Below, piece after piece: positions 21,900 through 29,936 of a stretch of 64,000 bases of DNA. Both the position numbers and the translations under genes were made by a program. The DNA lies in assembly GCF_004340205.1 (NCBI RefSeq), contig NZ_SLWB01000015.1, forward strand, positions 40,769 through 104,768. The letters run 5' to 3'. This DNA comes from Acetobacteroides hydrogenigenes (GTDB lineage: Bacteria; Bacteroidota; Bacteroidia; Bacteroidales; ZOR0009). Positions within the stretch are counted from its first letter, which is position 1. The number at the start of each line of letters is the position of its first letter. The notes under the pieces were generated by a model. The model made no database searches. It had not been told where the DNA came from and saw nothing but the letters and a program-made list of their open reading frames with translations.

Positions 21900-23405
21900 T
21901 TACATCACATGCAAATACTTATCGACTAAAGCAGCAATTTGTTCATCATTTCCATATAGCAACTCGCTAAGTCTTTCGTCGTTGTACGACTTTAATATCT
22001 TGATCTTATTGTCAATCAAACCGTGTGTGAAGACTCCATATTTTTCGAACACCTCGCGCTTTGCGTTGAGCCTATCGGCAGATTCGCAGCACGATATTGG
22101 CAGCTGCTCGAGGTTTTCGAGGATATGCTTGTTTTCATCCTTAAAGATGTTGCAGTCTACGTAAAGCGCGGCTGCTTTTTCGAGCGCATTCTGCATCTTT
22201 AGTCCGTGGAGCGCACCTACAACCAAGCCGGTTATCAGCAGGTAGATATCGGCAGATCCGTCGGGTACTCTAAACTCTACGGTTTGCTTGCTGTCGCGTT
22301 CGATGTTTAGGGCGCCTCCCTTAGGGTTGGCATCCTTAATCATTTCGGCAGCGCCAATTCCTCCAAGCGGTACGCGGATAAGCACAGAGCGGTTTCTGTC
22401 GCCCCAGCATACGTTGGTTGGAGCCTCTTGGTGAGGAACCAAGCGTAGGTATGAGGTTGGGATGGTGTTGCCAAAGGCGGTAAGCGCATCGGCAATGTCG
22501 AGTATGCCAGCGATCATCTTCTTTGCAGCGTCGCTTAGGCTGCCCTCGCTAACCATCTGGTTCTTGCCATCCTTTTCGAGCATCATGTGAACGTGCAACC
22601 CGCTTCCTGCCTTGCCAACAGTAATCTTTGGGGCAAAGCTGATGGTTACTCCATACTTGTAGCCCAGCATGCGGATGATCCACTTAGCTACGATAAGCTG
22701 CTCGGCAGCATCTTCTACGTAGGTAGGAAGAAACTCTATTTCCTGCTGCTCGTAGTAGATGCCATCCTTAACGAAGGATCCTACCTCAGAGTGGCCGTAC
22801 TTTACCAAACCTCCAGCTTGAGCTATAAGCTTCATTGCCTCTACGCGGAGCATTTCCCATTTTGCGTAGGGCGTAGAAGAATGGTAGCCCTTTTGGTCGA
22901 TGCCTTCGTAGAACTGCTCATCCTCCGATATTACGTAGTACTCCAGCTCGCCCATTGCCTTAAAGGTGTATCCGGTTTCCTCCTTGAAAACAGATACTGC
23001 CTTGCGAAGCATGTATTCTGGTGAACTTTCGAGCGGTTTGCCGTTGCTGTTGTAGAACGAGCAAATAATATTGAGCGATGGAATCTCTGCAAAAGGGTCA
23101 ACGAACGCGGTGCGGTACTTGGGCATAACGTATAGGTCGCTCGATCCGGCCTCGATGAACGAGAAAAGGCTCGAACCATCTACACGCTCACCTTGGGTGA
23201 GGATAGTCTCTAAGTACTCCTTGTTGTTGATTACGAAGTTTAGCGTCTTGAGCTTGCCATCTTCTGCAACGTAGCGGAAGTTGACCATCTCGATGCCGCG
23301 ATCCTCGATAAACCTAATTATATCGTCGCAGGTAAACTCCGACGCTGGTTTTTGAAGATGTTTTACAAGCTCGTTTTGAGAGAGCTCTATATGTTTTAGG
23401 TTCAT
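21900..23405 (-). CDS. Glutamine synthetase (type I-like)
   Basis: ATP-dependent amidation of glutamate with ammonium. 501 residues, in the type I family rather than the ~730-residue type III form also common in Bacteroidota. N-terminal beta-grasp (about 25-110, ends in DGSSLFSF with the conserved serine loop), then the catalytic domain with GELEYYV, the metal site region around SGLHVHMMLEKDG (about 269-281), RLVPHQEAPTNVCWG (about 321-335) and RNRSVLIRVP (about 337-346). The tyrosine adenylylation loop NLYxLP is not seen, so control by GlnE is unlikely. Confidence 0.9.
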   Translation of the reverse strand: MNLKHIELSQNELVKHLQKPASEFTCDDIIRFIEDRGIEMVNFRYVAEDGKLKTLNFVINNKEYLETILTQGERVDGSSLFSFIEAGSSDLYVMPKYRTAFVDPFAEIPSLNIICSFYNSNGKPLESSPEYMLRKAVSVFKEETGYTFKAMGELEYYVISEDEQFYEGIDQKGYHSSTPYAKWEMLRVEAMKLIAQAGGLVKYGHSEVGSFVKDGIYYEQQEIEFLPTYVEDAAEQLIVAKWIIRMLGYKYGVTISFAPKITVGKAGSGLHVHMMLEKDGKNQMVSEGSLSDAAKKMIAGILDIADALTAFGNTIPTSYLRLVPHQEAPTNVCWGDRNRSVLIRVPLGGIGAAEMIKDANPKGGALNIERDSKQTVEFRVPDGSADIYLLITGLVVGALHGLKMQNALEKAAALYVDCNIFKDENKHILENLEQLPISCCESADRLNAKREVFEKYGVFTHGLIDNKIKILKSYNDERLSELLYGNDEQIAALVDKYLHVM

Positions 23406-23444
23406 AGTCCGTCAAGCTAAAAATGTTGTTCTCTTTGATGGGGT

Positions 23445-23474
23445 CAAAAGTAATGAATTATTACAAAAAACAAA
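23445..23474 (-). promoter_or_regulatory. Bacteroidota-type promoter of glutamine synthetase
   Basis: Reading leftward: TTTG (23474-23471) as -33 element, 18 bases, then TACTTTTG (23452-23445) as -7 element (TAnnTTTG), giving a leader of about 35 bases. Confidence 0.6.
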
Positions 23475-23678
23475 TCTCAGGCAAAAAATTATTATCAAAA
23501 AAATAAAATATGCGGAAAATGGTTAGCGAAAAAAGGCGTCATGGTAAAATGTTTGTTTGTTAAAACGGAGAGGGGTTACAGCTAATATCTACGTAATCGG
23601 TGTTTTAGCCATTGATCTATTTGCCGAAGCAGCAAAGGGGTTCCGTGTGGGCAACTTTACTAAACCAATTGTTTATTG

Positions 23679-23686
23679 TACTTTTG
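23679..23686 (+). promoter_or_regulatory. -7 box upstream of era
   Basis: TACTTTTG matches TAnnTTTG and lies 20 bases before the era ATG, so the leader would be short. The 300 bases between here and glutamine synthetase hold no other gene. Confidence 0.6.
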
Positions 23687-23706
23687 TACCCTAAAAACGT
23701 GCAGCA

Positions 23707-24591
23707 ATGGCTCATAAATCAGGCTTTGTAAATATATTAGGTAATCCCAATGTGGGGAAGAGTACGCTTATGAACGCCTTGGTGGGCGAGCGGTTGTCCA
23801 TCATTACCGCTAAGGCGCAAACCACCCGCCATAGGATTATGGGGTTGGTGAATACCGACGACTACCAGATTGTATACTCTGATACCCCTGGTATACTTAA
23901 GCCAAACTACAAGCTGCAGGAATCGATGATGACGTTCGTGAACACCGCCATCACCGATGCCGACGTGTTTCTCTACGTTACCGATGTGGTGGAGACGCCC
24001 GATAAGAACATCGAGTACATCGATAGGCTGAAGAAAACCTCGACGCCAATCATCCTTATCATTAACAAGGTTGACCTTTCCACCCAGGAGAAGCTGGAGG
24101 TGCTGGTTGAGCAGTGGAAGGAGCGCCTACCCGAGGCAATGATTATTCCTGCTTCGGCAAAGCTGAACTTCAACCTCGAGGCCATCATGAGCAATATCGT
24201 ACGCTTGCTGCCCGAGGCTCCACCGTACTTCCCCAAGGATCAGCTTACCGATAAGCCAATGCGCTTCTTTGCCGCTGAGATCATCCGCGAGAAGATATTC
24301 CTGAACTACGAGAAGGAGGTGCCCTACTGCACCGAGGTGGTAATCGAATCGTACGTAGAAGATCCTAAGATCGTACGCATTGGGGCGGTGATTTACGTGG
24401 CGCGTCAAACCCAAAAGGGTATTATCATTGGCAAGCAGGGTAGCATGCTCAAGAAGGTGGGCACCGAGGCGCGCAAGGAGCTGGAGGCGTTCCTAGGCAC
24501 GAAAGTCTTCTTAGAGATCTTCGTGAAGGTGAGCGACAAGTGGCGCGACAACGAGCGCGACCTCAAGAATTTTGGATACATACAGGACTAA
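23707..24591 (+). CDS. era: GTPase Era
   Basis: Ribosome-assembly GTPase that binds 16S rRNA near its 3' end. 294 residues. G1 GNPNVGKST (12-20), G3 DTPG (about 59-62), G4 NKVD (about 119-122), G5 SAKLN, then a C-terminal KH domain (about 200-285) with IGKQGSMLKKVG in place of the usual GxxG loop. Directly followed, 33 bases later, by der, so the two ribosome-assembly GTPases form one operon. Confidence 0.97.
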   Translation: MAHKSGFVNILGNPNVGKSTLMNALVGERLSIITAKAQTTRHRIMGLVNTDDYQIVYSDTPGILKPNYKLQESMMTFVNTAITDADVFLYVTDVVETPDKNIEYIDRLKKTSTPIILIINKVDLSTQEKLEVLVEQWKERLPEAMIIPASAKLNFNLEAIMSNIVRLLPEAPPYFPKDQLTDKPMRFFAAEIIREKIFLNYEKEVPYCTEVVIESYVEDPKIVRIGAVIYVARQTQKGIIIGKQGSMLKKVGTEARKELEAFLGTKVFLEIFVKVSDKWRDNERDLKNFGYIQD

Positions 24592-24624
24592 AATAGCTGC
24601 CCGGGCAGCACATCAACAAGTAAG

Positions 24625-25932
24625 ATGGCAAACATTGTAGCAATAGTAGGGCGCCCGAATGTGGGGAAATCGACCCTCTTTAATCGTTTGGTAGGAATGC
24701 GTAAGGCCATTGTCGACGAGACTGCTGGCGTTACCCGCGACCGCCACTACGGCAAGTGCGAGTGGAACGGTAAGGATTTCTCGGTGATCGACACCGGGGG
24801 ATACACCATCAACTCCGACGATACCTTCGAAATGGAGATCCGCAGGCAGGTGGAGCTGGCCGTTGATGAGGCCGACATCATCCTTTTTGTGGTGGACGTA
24901 ATGGGCGGCATCACCGACTACGATGCGGCCATTGCCGAGATGCTCCGTAAGTCGAAAAAGAAAGTATTCCTTGTTACCAACAAGGTTGATAATAACGACC
25001 GTATCTACTTCTCGGCCGAGTTCTACGCGCTTGGGCTAGGCGATCCGTACAACATATCGTCGGCTAGCGGCTTTGGCACGGGCGACCTGCTGGATGCCGT
25101 AATCGAGAGCTTGCCCAAGGAGGAGAGCCCCGTTGAGGAGCTCGACATCCCCAAGGTGGCTATCGTAGGTAGGCCAAATGTGGGTAAGTCGTCGCTTACC
25201 AACGCGCTGCTGGGCGAGGAGCGTAACATTGTTACCCCAATTTCGGGTACCACCCGCGACTCCATCCACACCCGCTACAACAAGTTCGGGCAGGATTTCT
25301 TCCTGATCGACACCGCTGGGCTCCGTAAGAAGGGGAAGGTGCACGAGGATATCGAGTTCTACTCGGTGATGCGCTCGATCCGTACCATAGAGGAGTCGGA
25401 CGTGTGCGTGCTGATGCTCGATGCCTCGCAGGGCATCGAGGCGCAGGACTTGAATATCTTCAACCTTATTGTGCGTAACAAGAAGGGCGTTGTGGTGGTG
25501 GTAAACAAGTGGGACTTGGTGGCCAAGGAGAACAACACCATGAAGGAGTACACCGATAACCTGAAGAAGCGCATAGCTCCATTTACCGATGTGCCCATCA
25601 TCTTTACCTCGGTAGTCAACAAGCAGAGGGTGTTCGACGTAATCCAGCAGATATCGGTGGTGTACGAGAACCGCAAGCGCCGTATTCCAACGGCTCGCCT
25701 TAACGAGTTCTTCCTACCCATCATCGAGGATACGCCCCCACCTGCTAACAAGGGCAAGTACATCAAGATAAAGTTCGTAACCCAGCTGCCAACGCAAACG
25801 CCATCGTTCGCGTTCTTTGCCAACCTTCCGCAGTACGTTAGGGAGCCCTACAAGCGCTTCCTCGAAAACAAGCTGCGCGAGAACTACGACTTTAAGGGGG
25901 TGCCCATACAGATCTACATTCGCGAAAAGTAA
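24625..25932 (+). CDS. der: GTPase Der (EngA)
   Basis: Ribosome-assembly GTPase with two tandem G domains acting on the 50S subunit. 435 residues, normal length. G1 motifs GRPNVGKST (8-16) and GRPNVGKSS (about 181-189); G3 DTGG and DTAG; G4 NKVD and NKWD. The C-terminal KH-like domain (about 355-435) ends in PIQIYIREK. Second gene after era; transcription ends at the hairpin 17 bases downstream. Confidence 0.97.
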   Translation: MANIVAIVGRPNVGKSTLFNRLVGMRKAIVDETAGVTRDRHYGKCEWNGKDFSVIDTGGYTINSDDTFEMEIRRQVELAVDEADIILFVVDVMGGITDYDAAIAEMLRKSKKKVFLVTNKVDNNDRIYFSAEFYALGLGDPYNISSASGFGTGDLLDAVIESLPKEESPVEELDIPKVAIVGRPNVGKSSLTNALLGEERNIVTPISGTTRDSIHTRYNKFGQDFFLIDTAGLRKKGKVHEDIEFYSVMRSIRTIEESDVCVLMLDASQGIEAQDLNIFNLIVRNKKGVVVVVNKWDLVAKENNTMKEYTDNLKKRIAPFTDVPIIFTSVVNKQRVFDVIQQISVVYENRKRRIPTARLNEFFLPIIEDTPPPANKGKYIKIKFVTQLPTQTPSFAFFANLPQYVREPYKRFLENKLRENYDFKGVPIQIYIREK

Positions 25933-25948
25933 GCGTAACGCTATAGGA

Positions 25949-25978
25949 AACTTCCGAGTACTGCTCGGAAGTTTTTTG
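25949..25978 (+). terminator. Rho-independent terminator after der
   Basis: AACTTCCGAG-tactg-CTCGGAAGTT, perfect 10-base stem, then TTTTTG. Confidence 0.9.
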
Positions 25979-25993
25979 CTTTTACCGATGCAG

Positions 25994-26308
25994 CTGTTTG
26001 ATCGAACAACGACGATGTTGAAGCGAACATCGTCAATGTTGAGTCAAACAACGGGGATGTTGGATCGAACAAGCCATATGTTGAGTCGAACAAATGATTT
26101 TTCGGACGCAACAAGCCATATGTTGAATCGAACAAATGGCTTGTTGGATCACACAAGCCGCATGTTGAAGCGAACAAATGATTTGTTGGGTCGAACAAGG
26201 CACATGTTGGATCGAACAAATGGCTTGTTAAGAAGAACAAGCCTTAGGTTGGATCGCACAAGCGATCTTTTTGATGTTACAAGTAAGATGTTAACCGCTA
26301 CTATTATC
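25994..26308. repeat. 21-base minisatellite, about 15 units
   Basis: Units start every 21 bases (25994, 26015, 26036, 26057, 26078 and so on to 26288). Typical unit: ATGTTGGATCGAACAAGCCAT. Core TGTTGGATCGAACA is nearly self-complementary. Both strands stay open: one strand would read heptads such as MLDRTSH, the other FDPTSHL. There is no start signal and the array sits between the der terminator and the PNGase F gene, so coding is doubtful. Confidence 0.95.
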
Positions 26309-26334
26309 AACACAACCAATAAACACCAAGCATT

Positions 26335-28269
26335 ATGAAGAGAGCGCTTCTCTCCCTGCTCCTCTTGGTAGGGGGGCTATCGGTGGCAACCGCCGGTAGT
26401 CAAGAAAAAATTCATGTGGTGCCGTTCAAGAAGGCCACCATTACCTGCGATGCCTCTAAGGGCAATAACGCCTATCCCGTTTGGGCAAAGTTTCCATCAA
26501 CATCCACATCGGTACGCAAGATACTGATGCACGTTACCCTCGGCTGTCCCGATACCATTGCCTGTGCGCACTGGGACTACCTCGATCATGTCAGGCTGGT
26601 GAAGGCGGGAGGTGCCAGCGGAAAGGTGCTCAACTACGAGCTTAGCCGCATGCTGACCCCCTACGGGAGCATCTTCAGCAAGGGGTGGAGCTTCACCTGG
26701 ACGGTGGATGTAACCGACTTCGCGCAGGTGCTCCGCGATAGCGTGCTGCTGGAGTACAACCACTCGGGCTACGAGGCCAAAACCGTGGGGTGGGCGCTAA
26801 CCATCGACTTCGAGATTACCGAAGGCCCTCAGGTTATTAAGCCTCTCTCTATCGCTCCGCTGTGGAACGGAGGGTTTAAGTACGGCGATGCCTCTAACCC
26901 TATAAAGGATCAGATAAAACCTGTAAAGTATACCGTTGATGGGGGTAGCGCTATCAGCCGCATCCGCCTTCAGCACACAGGTCATGGTATGGATAGGCCA
27001 AAGGGTTGCAGCGAGTTTTGCAGCCGCTGGCGCGATATCCTCCATGATGGCAAGGTGGTTGAACACCGAAACCTTTGGATGGACTGCGGCAGCAATCCGC
27101 TCTACCCTCAGGGAGGAACCTGGATTTACGACCGTGCGTGGTGGTGCCCTGGGCATTTGCAGCCAGCCGACATTGTCGATGTTGCCGTAAAGCCAGGAGA
27201 ATCGCACACCATCGATATGAACCTAGAGCCCTACACCGCCACGGGTAACGTTCAGGCCGTAGAGAGCATTGCCTCGTACCTGATTCAGTATAGCGCGCCG
27301 CTAAGCAAAAACGATGTGGCCATAGAGGAGATCATGGTTCCGAACAATAAGGCCAACTTCAACCGCATGAACCCCGCCTGCACTAATCCTCAGATTAGGA
27401 TTCGCAACCTTGGAGCGAAGAGCCTTCGCACGCTCGACATCACCTACTTTACCGTGGGGCTAAAGCCCCGCACCTACAAGTGGAAGGGCAATCTTGCCTT
27501 CAACCAATCGGAGGTGGTAACGCTTCCTGGCGAGATTGCCGAGGTGGGGGCTAAGAACCAGTTCTCGGTTACCCTCGCCAAGCCCAACAACACCCGCGAT
27601 GCGTGGGATGGCGATAACAAGCTGGTGACGGAGTTTGATGCGCCCCAGCATCTGCCCGAAAAGATGGTGCTGAAGTTCCTTACCAACAACGTGCCTACCG
27701 ACAACTACCTGTTTGTTGCCTCGATTAAGGGTGATACGCTGCTGCGCTACACTCCTAAAAACCTTAAGCCACGAACGCTTTACACCGATACGCTTTACCT
27801 TCCTAAGGGATCGTACAACCTAACGCTTGTCGATACCACCGGCGATGGCTTGGAGTTCTGGTACGAGCCTCAATCGGGCTACGGATACCTTCATCTTCTG
27901 GACATGAACGGACGCATGGTAAAGCGCTTCGAGAGCGACTGCGGCAACGGACAGTTTTTCTCGTTCCGTACCTCGTCGGAGTATAGGGTTGATACCACCA
28001 AGAACGAGTACTCCTTTATCCTATTCCCAAGGATGACCAAGGATTCCATCGCGTTGGATGTTCATAGCGATGTTGCCCAGCGCATGGAGGTGGTGATTAC
28101 TGCCGATGGGGTAGAGATAGAGCGTCACTCCTATAAGAAGGTAAAGAGCGGTAGATTTGTGTACTCGGTAGGGTACCTGCCCGATGGCCGCTACATCATG
28201 GATGTGCTAATGGACGGCAAGAGCCAGTTCAAGCGCCGATTCAACAAGATATCGAGGGATGAGGATTAG
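26335..28269 (+). CDS. PNGase F-like peptide-N-glycosidase, secreted
   Basis: Amidase expected to release whole N-glycans from asparagine of glycoproteins. 644 residues with a signal peptide (1-20, SLLLLVGGLSVATA). Two PNGase F domains: N-terminal (about 25-165) with AHWDYLDHVRLV, whose D81 aligns with catalytic D60 of the Elizabethkingia enzyme, and the second (about 168-310) with GHGMDRPKGCSEFCSRWRD (E227, likely E206) and NPLYPQGGTWIY. It is twice the usual length: the extra 330 residues include a CARDB-like part (NPQIRIRNLGAKSL), a DTTGDGLEFW segment, and an end (LPDGRYIMDVLMDGKSQFKR) resembling type IX secretion tails. Neighbours encode GH20 and GH29 enzymes. Confidence 0.88.
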   Translation: MKRALLSLLLLVGGLSVATAGSQEKIHVVPFKKATITCDASKGNNAYPVWAKFPSTSTSVRKILMHVTLGCPDTIACAHWDYLDHVRLVKAGGASGKVLNYELSRMLTPYGSIFSKGWSFTWTVDVTDFAQVLRDSVLLEYNHSGYEAKTVGWALTIDFEITEGPQVIKPLSIAPLWNGGFKYGDASNPIKDQIKPVKYTVDGGSAISRIRLQHTGHGMDRPKGCSEFCSRWRDILHDGKVVEHRNLWMDCGSNPLYPQGGTWIYDRAWWCPGHLQPADIVDVAVKPGESHTIDMNLEPYTATGNVQAVESIASYLIQYSAPLSKNDVAIEEIMVPNNKANFNRMNPACTNPQIRIRNLGAKSLRTLDITYFTVGLKPRTYKWKGNLAFNQSEVVTLPGEIAEVGAKNQFSVTLAKPNNTRDAWDGDNKLVTEFDAPQHLPEKMVLKFLTNNVPTDNYLFVASIKGDTLLRYTPKNLKPRTLYTDTLYLPKGSYNLTLVDTTGDGLEFWYEPQSGYGYLHLLDMNGRMVKRFESDCGNGQFFSFRTSSEYRVDTTKNEYSFILFPRMTKDSIALDVHSDVAQRMEVVITADGVEIERHSYKKVKSGRFVYSVGYLPDGRYIMDVLMDGKSQFKRRFNKISRDED

Positions 28270-28309
28270 CGATTTCGCGAATTCTTTAGACTTAGACCAT
28301 AAAAGTAAA

Positions 28310-28337
28310 AAGGGGTGAAGCTGATGCTTCACCCCTT
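28310..28337. terminator. Terminator between PNGase F and fucosidase genes
   Basis: AAGGGGTGAAG-ctgatg-CTTCACCCCTT; perfect 11-base stem, A run on the left, so strongest for the leftward fucosidase transcript. Confidence 0.8.
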
Positions 28338-28384
28338 GCTTGTATTTGAGATATACTGTAAGTTTCGAATCTGTTAGAAAAGTT

Positions 28385-28505
28385 CTAACCCATCCCTACC
28401 CCTCCCGAGAGGGGACCAGGAGCCCAGAGTCGGAGTTAGAGAAATTCTTAAGCTGTTGCTGTTTCAAAACTCTTCTGATTAATCCCGCTAAGGCGGGATG
28501 TCGCT
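28385..28505. repeat. Host copies of palindromic repeats
   Basis: ACCCATCCCTACCCCTCCCG-AGAGGGGACC (28385-28416) is the reverse-oriented relative of the composite repeats at 6678 and 7401; AATCCCGCTAAGGCGGGAT (28484-28502) is a separate hairpin. The rest of 28338-28552 shows nothing else. Confidence 0.7.
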
Positions 28506-28552
28506 TCGCTCCACTTCTGTTTATTTCCGTTTAACTTTTTGTTGTTTGGATG

Positions 28553-29848
28553 CTACTTCGTAATCGGTGTCTCCAAACTTAGGCAAACCACGGTTACTTG
28601 ATTGTCCAGCTCAGTTTCGGGAACATCAATGTAAAGGATTCCGGGAACCGACGACCACCAAGGCTTCATCATCACCTTGTAGTTGATGGTTGCGCCGCTG
28701 CCTACAACCCATGCGGTTGCTACCTTGTTCTTAAGACCTTTTACAGCGATAGGTCCGTTTGGCTTGTGCTCGATGAATAGGTAAAGTTTCTTGCCATCCT
28801 TCGATAGGGTGCTAGGCCCTGAGAACCACTCGCGCAATATTCCGGCTTGTGTGCCATAAATGGCCTCCTGGTGCTTCTTTGTCCAACGGCCAAGTTCCTT
28901 TAGAATGGCCACCTGCTCGTCGGCAATGGTGCCATCCTCTTTAGGACCCACATCGAGAAGAACATTTCCTCCCTTGCCAATGCAGTCGGCAAAGATGCGG
29001 ATTACCTGATTTGGCGTTTTGTAGTTCTTGTCGGTTGGCTGATAGCCCCAAGCGTCGTTCATGGTTAGGCAAAGTTCCCAGTGTGGATTTGCGGGCTTCT
29101 CAAGTGGAACGCCGTTCTCGGGGGTGTCGTAATCGCCGTAGCCCTGCAGGCGCGAGTTGATAATCACGTTTGGATTGTACCCGAATAGCTTTTGGCGGAT
29201 CTCTTTAGCCTTCCACTGATCGGCGCTGAACTCCCAGTCGCCATCGAACCACCATAGGTCGGGGTTGAAACGCGAGCCCAGCTCGTCGAGCTGGCCGTTC
29301 ATGAAGGTAAGGAACTTGTTCCAGCGAGCTGGATCATTCTCGTAGCGCTTCTGATCTTTAAGGAAGTTGGGGTAGTCGGGGTGGCTCCAGTCGATGAGCG
29401 AGTAGTACATACCCACCTTCATTCCCTTTTCGCGAATAGCCTTGCAGAACGGATCAACTAGGTCGCGCTTAATGGGGGTTTTCTTCACGACGCTAAGATC
29501 GCCAACTTTGGTATCCCAAAGGGCAACACCATCGTGGTGCTTGCTGGTGAGCACTGCATATTTTGCTCCGCTTTCGGCAAACAGGTTGGCCCATTTTTGA
29601 GCGTCGAATCGCTTACCGGTAAAGCCCTTTAGCTGCTTCATGTAATTTTCGTGGGTAATCTTGCCGTTGTAGAACGACCACGATTCGTCAATCCCATTTA
29701 CGGCGTAAATACCGTAGTGGATGAAGATGCCCAGCTTGGCATCGGAGAACCACTGCATGCGCTTGGCCTTCTCCTCGGCGCTCTCCTGAGCAAACAGCGA
29801 GGTAACCGATGTTGCGAGAAGTAGTAGTAGAGTTGCTGTCTTTTTCAT
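28553..29848 (-). CDS. Alpha-L-fucosidase, GH29, secreted
   Basis: Removes terminal alpha-linked fucose from glycans. 431 residues from the ATG at 29848, the start that gives a proper signal peptide (KKTATLLLLLATSVTSLFAQ); upstream codons in frame are unsupported. GH29 features: KLGIFIHYGIYAV (about 39-51), SKHHDGVALW (about 103-112), and LWWFDGDW (about 223-230) holding the catalytic nucleophile aspartate. Gene lies 88 bases behind the GH20 gene in the same direction, so probably one transcript. Confidence 0.92.
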   Translation of the reverse strand: MKKTATLLLLLATSVTSLFAQESAEEKAKRMQWFSDAKLGIFIHYGIYAVNGIDESWSFYNGKITHENYMKQLKGFTGKRFDAQKWANLFAESGAKYAVLTSKHHDGVALWDTKVGDLSVVKKTPIKRDLVDPFCKAIREKGMKVGMYYSLIDWSHPDYPNFLKDQKRYENDPARWNKFLTFMNGQLDELGSRFNPDLWWFDGDWEFSADQWKAKEIRQKLFGYNPNVIINSRLQGYGDYDTPENGVPLEKPANPHWELCLTMNDAWGYQPTDKNYKTPNQVIRIFADCIGKGGNVLLDVGPKEDGTIADEQVAILKELGRWTKKHQEAIYGTQAGILREWFSGPSTLSKDGKKLYLFIEHKPNGPIAVKGLKNKVATAWVVGSGATINYKVMMKPWWSSVPGILYIDVPETELDNQVTVVCLSLETPITK

Positions 29849-29936
29849 TGTATGGTGTTGATAGTTGTTGTTAGTGAGTAGGGTAGACTCTTCGTCTACT
29901 GCAAACCACTTCCGTCTATTTTTGTTTAACCTCTTC

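Noticed and set aside
25994..26308. CRISPR-like array or real heptad-repeat protein
   Set aside because: Units are contiguous 21-mers without spacers, and no start signal or family supports a protein; open frames on both strands follow from the unit's near-palindromic, stop-free make-up.
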